Positions 58,101 through 64,000 of a stretch of DNA of 64,000 bases are shown piece after piece (within the stretch, counting starts at the first letter, position 1; every line of letters starts with the position of its first letter). The position numbers and the translations under genes are program-made. This stretch comes from Scenedesmus sp. ARA3 (lineage: Eukaryota > Chlorophyta > Chlorophyceae > Sphaeropleales > Scenedesmaceae), in assembly GCA_004335835.1 (NCBI GenBank), contig RWJK01001074.1, forward strand, positions 124,001 to 188,000. The letters are read 5' to 3'. The notes beneath the pieces are model-generated. The model was given only the letters and a program-made list of their open reading frames with translations. It made no database searches and was not told the origin of the DNA.

Positions 58101-59819
58101 AAGCGCCGCACCAGCAGCAGCGCCCGCAGCGTCTCCGGCAACAGCACGCGCCGCAGCAGCAGCGACAGCGAGCGCAGCAGCAGCAGCAGCGAGGCTGGCT
58201 CGCATGGCAGCTTCAGCAGCAGCAGCAGCCGCAGGAGCAGTTTTAGTGGGAGTGAGAGCTCTGAGCTGCCCCGGAGCCCCAGTAAGGCCGGGAGGATGGC
58301 TTCTTCGCTGCTGCAGTGCTTGGGCAGCAAGAGATTCACGCATGGTGGCAGCAAGAAGGTCACCATGCATGATGACATTGAAGCCGACTCAGCAGCAACA
58401 GCAGACGCTGCCCACGCTGATGCAGCCAGTAGTCAACAGCAGCAGCAGCAGCAGCAGCAGCAGGAGGCGACAGATGCATCGCATGATGCTGTCGCCCCTG
58501 CTGCTGCTGGTACTGGTGATCAGGTTGTGATCGAGCTGGGCCCTCTTGCCACAGCCACAACAGCAGCAGCACCAGCAGCTGCAGCAGCCGCTGTGCCTAG
58601 CAGCCCTTCCAGTCCTTGGAAGATCCCTGCCAAGCAGCGCCAAGCAGCAGCAGCAGCAGGTGCCACCAGCGCACCTGACACGGGCTTGTCAAACCCAGAC
58701 AGCAGCAGTAAACAGCCTCCTGCAGCAGCGGTATCAGCCGCTGGAAAGGACGCAAGTGCCACAGCTGCTGTAGCAAGTGATGTGGCTGGGGCCAAGGATG
58801 TCTCACTGGCCGAGACGGGTGTCGGCGCAGCGCTGGGGCGCAGCAGCGTGTATGGCATGACTGGGGCTGTGCCTGTGGGCATCATCACGCTGGAGGATGT
58901 GCTGGAGGAGCTGATGCAGGTGGGCACATGCTGTGTTTGACTTTCCAATTGCTGTGTTTGACTTGCGAATCGCTGTTGGAATGATGACAGTTGTGCCTGT
59001 GAGCATTGTGCTGGAGGAGCTGATGCAAGTGGGTTGCTTGGGTAAGCTTTGCTTTTTTTGGCGGTTGAGATGATCGCTGGTGCAGCTTTCTGGTGCCGGT
59101 TGGCATCATCACACTGGCAGATGCCTTGGAGGAGCTGATGCAGGTGGGAAGCTTGGTTTAGAGACTGATGACTGGCGCTTGAAAGCGTGTCTGGTTTATG
59201 CAAGTGTGACTGGTGTCCAAAGTTGACTGCTGTTTACAGGTACGCTTGGTGCATTTCATGCGTTGGGATGGTGCTACAGCTGAGGTTCTCGGCATTCCAG
59301 TTGCTGCTGCTGTCGTGCATGCTGTTCCCTGTTCCCTGTTGTCTTTTGTTCGCAGGATGTTTTTTGGTGAGGAAGTCAAAGGGCTCGCCAATGCACATGT
59401 GCTCACCATCAACCTGCCTGTCTGATTGCCCTTGCTTCTTGCAGGAGGAGATCGTTGACGAGACGGACAACGAGCCCATCAACGCGCGCGTGCTCACCAT
59501 GAGCCTCAGCCCAGGCATGCGCCGCCTGCTGCTGGCCTCGCAGCAGCGCCAGGCGCAGCGCAACCTAGGCTTCCCAAACCCAGCCTCACCCGGAAACGGC
59601 GGCGCCTGCAGTCACGGGGACACATGCTCCGCTCTGCCTGCCACGACTGTCACGGTGCTGACGACGACGCGGGCGGGTGTAGAAGGCGGCAGCAGCCACC
59701 ATGTTGCAACGGCAGCTGCAGCAGCAGCGGCGGCGGCAGGTGCCAGCAGCAGCAACAGCGGCAGTGCTGTGCCTGTGCAGGCTGGGACCAAGGTTGCGCT
59801 GGTGCAGCCCAAGCAGTAA
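55159..59819 (+). CDS. CNNM/CorC-type DUF21-CBS transporter (N-terminus unresolved)
   Basis: Secure exons: within 55159-55470, then 55931-56066, 56419-56525, 56736-57061, 57588-57813, 58041-58919 and 59445-59819, phases agreeing. DUF21 domain: a hydrophobic helix with GIMSGLTLGL, then LTLDRLDLELMMRTGTRKQ, LISNPHWVLSTLVICNT, a helix with VLFGEILPQAVCSRYGLSIG, and a helix near WLTAPVSWPIGKGLDW. CBS pair: MTPLEAAFMLSTDDVI, LRRILESGHSRLPVF, DIIGLILVKELL, GHSHMALLYQL, PVGIITLEDVLEELMQ and EEIVDETD. Related proteins move or sense Mg2+ or other divalent cations at membranes, and the CBS pair binds adenine nucleotides. About 265 low-complexity residues are inserted inside the second CBS motif. The C-terminus is Ala/Ser-rich. 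Confidence 0.88.
55455..55495 (+). repeat. Short echo of the first DUF21 exon end
   Basis: ggcttggtgagtagg, spanning the exon end 55470 and its donor, is directly repeated once (15-bp unit). Two donors of equal strength result; the downstream one would shift the product by five codons. Confidence 0.85.
56290..56480 (+). repeat. Echo of the third DUF21 exon start
   Basis: Acceptor and start of exon 56419 (AAGMALPLCLDRLVN) has a diverged copy 123 bp upstream, starting 56296 (VAGILPQLCLDWLVN). Confidence 0.8.
57030..57180 (+). repeat. Echo of the CBS1 exon end
   Basis: AAFMLSTDDVIDR plus donor (exon end 57061) recurs 108 bp downstream, ending at 57169 with an intact GT. The copy has a small insertion that changes frame. 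Confidence 0.85.
57440..57665 (+). repeat. Near-identical duplicate of the second CBS1 exon start
   Basis: Copy at 57454 and working exon at 57588, offset 134 bp, share acceptor ctgccacag and about 65 bp reading PTLRRILESGHSRLPVF. The copy then diverges (RDRNRSDIWPIL). Confidence 0.92.
58855..59155 (+). repeat. Three copies of the CBS2 TLEDVLEEL exon end
   Basis: VPVGIITLEDVLEELMQ plus donor (exon end 58919) recurs at about 58984-59030 (offset 109, donor side caa|gtggg) and 59092-59150 (offset 115, cag|gtggg). The middle copy has lost several codons; the last reads LADALEELMQ. Confidence 0.9.
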
Positions 59820-61903
59820 CAGCTGCTTGCGCGTCCGGTGTATGGCTCAGGTTCTGATGTGTGCTACGCGAGTATGGTGTGGATGCGTATCCTGCTTGCT
59901 GCTTGCCATGTATCAGCTTTGCGTGACAGCAGCTGCATTGTTTTGCTTATTAGTACATGTGACAGCCTTCGGATGCAAACTACATACATCATTTTGACAT
60001 GTTATCATGCTGCGCTTTGTCGTTTGACCGCTGATGCCTTGCTTAGCCGACACCCTTTGTGTTTGCTGGCTTACTCGCTTGTGTGAATGAACTGGCTGTG
60101 TTCGCTGCGCAAGTCAGCAAGAGCTGTGCGTCGTACCCACGCATGTGGGTGACGCCTTGTTTGCTGGAAGGATGCGCATGTTGTGGCTGCTGCATGTGAC
60201 GCTGACACACAATTCAACAGTGGGTGCGACAGGGAAGGATTCGTGACACCCGAGTGCTGTTTCTATGTGGCGGCAGTTGGGGCTGACAGTGTTGCTGCAG
60301 GGCACACCTGGTCAAGCTGCAACTCATGCATTTCGCAGTGTTGTGCATGTGGCATGTGGCAGCAGCGTCAGTGACCAGGTGTGTTATGCTTGCATGGGCA
60401 ATGCAAGCAAGACTTGTGTGCAGTACAAGCCGCAGCAAGAGTGCATTAGCTGCTGACAGGCAATTTGCAGCCAACCTGTGACATCACATGGCATGAGCAT
60501 GTTACATTTGGTGCCACATGCATACCATGGAATGACATTGGGTCGCTTTGCTTGTGGTGGCTCAACAGTTTTGTGCTCGGCCAACCTCATCACGTTGCAG
60601 CTGCCAGCTGCACAGACCACAACCTAATCACTGAGAGCTGTCAGCTGCATGTGACACGCCCAAGGGAATTGGGTGAACAGTGTTGTTGCAGCTGCAGCTG
60701 TGCATGTGCCTTGGCTTGTGCCGTGGCTTCATTGTCATGTCAGCGGCAGCATATTTTTAGGCCGCGGCACAGCTCTGTGGTGTGTTGGCTTTTTGCTTGC
60801 TGGCATAAGGTTTGTTGAGATGGCCACACAATGCTCAGCATGGCAGCAGGAGGCGGGCGCCACACAAACACAAAAGGTTTCCGCACACGCATGAAGTCAA
60901 CCATGTTATGTCTGGTGGTTGGTGTGATGGTTAGCAGGCGTGGTAGTTGCACGGCTGTGTGCCTGTATGCATTTTCAGGTGCACTTCGCATTACAGTCCT
61001 GCAGGGTGGCTACTGCTGCTGAAAAGGCTTCCCGGTTTCATAGTGGTGGTGAGTTGTTGTTGAGGGTCGAGGGCAGATGTGTATTTGGTTGTATTTTCCT
61101 GCAGTCAGACGTAGCTGACACGCCAACCCATGTACCCATGTACCCATGTTATGTGGCTTTGCAGAGCATCAACAAGCGTCGCGTTATCAGCTGCAGCTTG
61201 CAGCTCAGAGGGAAGAGCAACAGCAAATTCGGCGTGTGGAGTACCAACGCAGTGGTATGGGTAAAACATTGGTTGCGGCATGTTATGGCATTTCTTGTCA
61301 CGGTGTGTTCTGCAAACAAGGTGTGTGCAGGCGGAATCAAGCTGCACGCTTTGGTGTGAAACTGACGTACAGTAGTCGCTGCGGGCTGCACGAACACTGC
61401 ATGCGTGCTGTGCTGATGGGTGCAGAATGTCATCTCAGCGGTTGCAGGTCATGACTTGCTAGCCCCGCCACCCTGGCTCTCCATGCTACAGTGGCTGGCT
61501 GGTGGTGTCTTCATAAGCGATTCATATGCTTTGCTTCTCCTATTTGTGTCGTGCATCATAACCATTTTGATTGTGTGAACCTCTGGTCCAGGGATGATGG
61601 CCGGAAACGGATGGTCAAATATGTGGTTTTGGCAGCGGGCAGGGTGTGACTGCAAGTGAAAGATCATGCAGTACGGTTGCTAGCATACATCATTCAGTAC
61701 CTTAGTAAGGTAATCAATGGTGTGCCTTCAGCGTGCTTGACCGTTTTCATGCGATTGCAATCGGCAACTTTCTTTATATGCGTAGCGCTGCGTGGCTGTA
61801 GCCGTTCCGTGTTCCAACCCAGGTCACGGTCTTGGAAGCCAGCTGCCTCCGCAGTGCAACTGAAAGGCTACTAGGTACAATACATCTGTTCTGGAGCAAC
61901 ACA
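59820..61903. other. Intergenic region, same-strand genes, no supported gene
   Basis: 2.1 kb of lower GC sequence with short frames only. It should contain the DUF21-CBS 3' UTR and the promoter of the SnoaL-like gene. Confidence 0.55.
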
Positions 61904-63931
61904 ATGAGCGCTGTTACATGGCTATCGGGGCACCCCAAAGTCAGGGAGGCAGCAGTAGCACTGCTGGAGCAGATTGATGCACCAGCGTCTTTGGAACAGC
62001 TGCTGGACGCAAACGTAGGTTGTCTACGCATTGACCACAGAAACCATGTTGAATTGTGGATGTTTTGTTGCAGTATTGTAATCAGCAGCCGGGGGATGAC
62101 CTGGGGTTGCTGCTGCTGCAGGTGGTGTGGCATGATACACTGCTTCTGCAGCATCCTCTGCAAGGCAGACCTGCAGTAGCCGCAGTGTTTAGCTGGCTTC
62201 AGTTAGCACTGTTTGACTTGCAGCTGAAAGTAGAGGAGGTTGTATCAGTGGAGGATCATCACATCCTGCTGTACTACACAGCAGCAGGGACACACACTAG
62301 GCCACTGCGCAGCAACTTAGGGCTGCACAGCGGCTCCTCACAGCAGCAACAACACCACCAGCACCAGCAGCAGCAGCAGCAGCAGCAACAGCAAGATGTG
62401 CCGCCAAGTGGCAAGCCTGTGAGCTGGACAGGCAGCTTAGTGCTGTGCATGCAGCCTGACTCGGCAGCAGCAGCAGGGATGGCAGCGGTGGAGGCCTGGC
62501 ACTCCTGGGACCCTCTGTTCCTGTACCAGCAAGTGGGACTGAGCCCCAGCAGTGACGTGCCTGAGGCCCCACCAGCAGCACCTGTGGCAGTGCAGGATGC
62601 AGCAGCAGCAGGGCCAGCTGCAGCTCAAGTGGCATCAGTGTCAGCAGAACCGGCAGCAGCAGCAGCAGCAGCAGATGGAGGCAGCCAGCCAGAGGCACGC
62701 AAGGCAGTCGTGCAGCAGTACTTTGACATCTACAACAGTGGTGAGCCGCTAGAGAGAGGAGGTCACATGTGGGCCTTGGCACCATCTGCAGAAGGCGTCG
62801 TTCCATGCAGACTTGCACAGTCATTACCAGCCCAGTCCGCATATGCCTATGCCATGAAGTGCAGCAGTGGGACTGTTGCTGGGGCAGCTTGGATTGTGCA
62901 GCACACCCCCGCCATGCTGAGTCACACTTTCTGGCAGATTGTGAATTCTTGCGCTGATGCTGCCGCTGCTGCTTTTGCCATTGTCCATGTTGCTGCTGCC
63001 GCAGGCGACTTTGCCCGGCTGCCGTCCATCGTGCACCCCTCCTACCACTACTATGGCCTCATTGACCTGCAAGGAGCACAAGGGGTGGCAGGCATGCAGG
63101 CGATGATGGCTGGCTGGTGGGATGCGCTCTGCCCCTTCAACATTGGTGCTGACTGGATGCTGGCAGCGGAGGGTGGCAGGGTGATCTTCAGATGGGTGGT
63201 GCAGGTGAGCAGCGGTGGTGCTGAATGCAGTACAATTGCACCATAGTATGTTGCTTGCAGGAAGGTTTGATACACATAACCAGAGGGTGCAGCAGGTTGT
63301 ATAGGTTGCAAGAGAACAGCACAGGTGTAGCAGGGAGTGGCGGGCATGCAGGCGATGATGGCTGGCTGGCGGGATGCGCTGGCACCTTTCAGCATTGGCA
63401 CTGATTGGATGCTGGCAGCAGAGGGAGGCAGGGTCATCTTCAGATGGGTGGTGCAGGTGAGCAGAGGCGGTGTTGCTGGCACACTGCTGCTTGCAGGAGG
63501 CCTTTTACGCCAGAGTTGTGTTGGGCAGATGTTGTAGCTGACAAAGAAGAGGCCACTTTTCAACAGCACACCAGAACTGCTCGTGATGGTTGTGGCTGAC
63601 AGCCTTGCATTCAGCTGGCACTCCTGCGTGCGGGCTTGCAATCAGCATCTTCATTGGCGTTTTGTTGCTGTGCCTGCTGCCCTTGCAGGGCCTGCACACC
63701 AAGGCGCCACTGCGTGGTGTAGCAGCAGCCCCTGGCCTGGATGGACAGCCAAGGAGCATCTACTCCTGTGGTGTCACAGCCCTGAGCATCACCACCAGAA
63801 GCAGCAGCAGCAGCAGCACTGCTGGTGGTGATGGTGCTGAGCAGCAGCAGATCTGGCGCAAGGTGTCTCATGCCAATGGTGCAGAGCTGCTGCGGCAGCT
63901 GGGGGTGTTTGGCTTCCACGTGACAGAATGA
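61904..63931 (+). CDS. Protein with two SnoaL/NTF2-like domains
   Basis: Exons 61904-62014, 62074-62740, 63005-63204 and 63689-63931, phases consistent, 406 aa. First domain (about 1-165): helical start (HPKVREAAVALLEQI, LEQLLDANYCNQQPGDDL), then VVWHDTLLLQHPLQGRPAV, strands VEEVVSVEDHHILLYYTA, a Gln-rich loop, and ending HSWDPLFLYQQVGL. A linker rich in Ala/Pro follows. Second domain: ARKAVVQQYFDIYNSGDF, LPSIVHPSYHYYGLID, MQAMMAGWWDAL, DWMLAAEGGRVIFRWVV, GLHTKAPLRG, SIYSCGVTALSIT and ANGAELLRQLGVFGF. The helix-strand order and the terminal 'L-x-x-QLG' are characteristic of SnoaL-like cyclases/NTF2 folds. A small-molecule binding or isomerase role is possible, but the substrate cannot be inferred. 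Confidence 0.75.
62752..62792 (+). repeat. Partial third copy of the interspersed repeat
   Basis: agagaggaggtcacatgtgggccttggcaccatct-like sequence matches the left part of the repeats at 9866 and 22111 over about 36 bp (roughly 80 percent by eye). It starts just after the exon 2 donor of the SnoaL-like gene. Confidence 0.5.
63065..63465 (+). repeat. Echo of the second SnoaL exon end
   Basis: VAGMQAMMAGW-to-VIFRWVVQ plus donor (exon end 63204) is repeated 252 bp downstream (63330-63456) at about 90 percent identity, with an intact frame and GT donor but no matching acceptor. Confidence 0.92.
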
Positions 63932-64000
63932 CATGTAACAATCTGCTATGAGCTACGTCTTTGCGCTACAGTTGTGCTTAAGAATCAATTGGCATGTACC

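Overview
This window looks like nuclear DNA from a green alga (chlorophyte, Chlamydomonas/Scenedesmus-like). The evidence is GC-rich exons split by many short GT-AG introns, very frequent CAG/CTG runs giving Ala-, Gln- and Ser-rich protein segments, and plant/algal-type protein families. There are no operons and no ribosome binding sites. All exon models were made by hand from splice signals, reading phase and family motifs. Where phases are said to agree, I counted the bases.

Layout. 1-2.5 kb: two long TG/CG-alternating tracts, a possible basic C-terminal exon, and the last exon of an esterase-like alpha/beta hydrolase. 5.0-11.0 kb (+): a TIR domain fused to a membrane-anchored KAP P-loop NTPase, an immune-receptor-like architecture and the most unusual protein here. 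12.6-24.1 kb or beyond (-): a TRPV-like ankyrin/6-TM cation channel with about 710 residues inserted between S2 and S3. 26.6-28.1 kb (-): a low-complexity protein of unknown family. 29.5-31.4 kb (+): a SpoU-type RNA 2'-O-methyltransferase, probably organellar. 32.9-33.6 kb (-): a small secreted protein, probably GPI-anchored. 35.2-38.9 kb (+): an eight-exon protein of unknown family. 39.7-42.3 kb (+): a plant-type secreted glycerophosphodiester phosphodiesterase. 45.6-51.8 kb (-): a complete Pumilio/PUF RNA-binding protein, 1008 aa. 52.8-54.3 kb (-): a small protein with a KPRP...GLGAKF motif. 55.2-59.8 kb (+): a CNNM/CorC-type DUF21-CBS transporter. 61.9-63.9 kb (+): a protein with two SnoaL/NTF2-like domains.

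The genes do not form one pathway. Two observations stand out. The first is the TIR-KAP fusion: the TIR glutamate, Walker A, the FNSW motif, Walker B and three hydrophobic segments are all present. The second is a window-wide pattern I call boundary echoes. In six genes on both strands, 15-150 bp pieces that span an exon/intron edge or a stop codon are repeated in tandem, mostly 100-254 bp apart. Copies of exon starts lie upstream of the working exon and copies of exon ends lie downstream. About 25 loci show this.

Limits: the N-termini of the channel, the DUF21-CBS protein and the 26.6 kb gene are unresolved, as is the C-terminal part of the TIR-KAP gene around a 50-N assembly gap. No tRNA, rRNA, CRISPR or recognisable transposase gene was seen.
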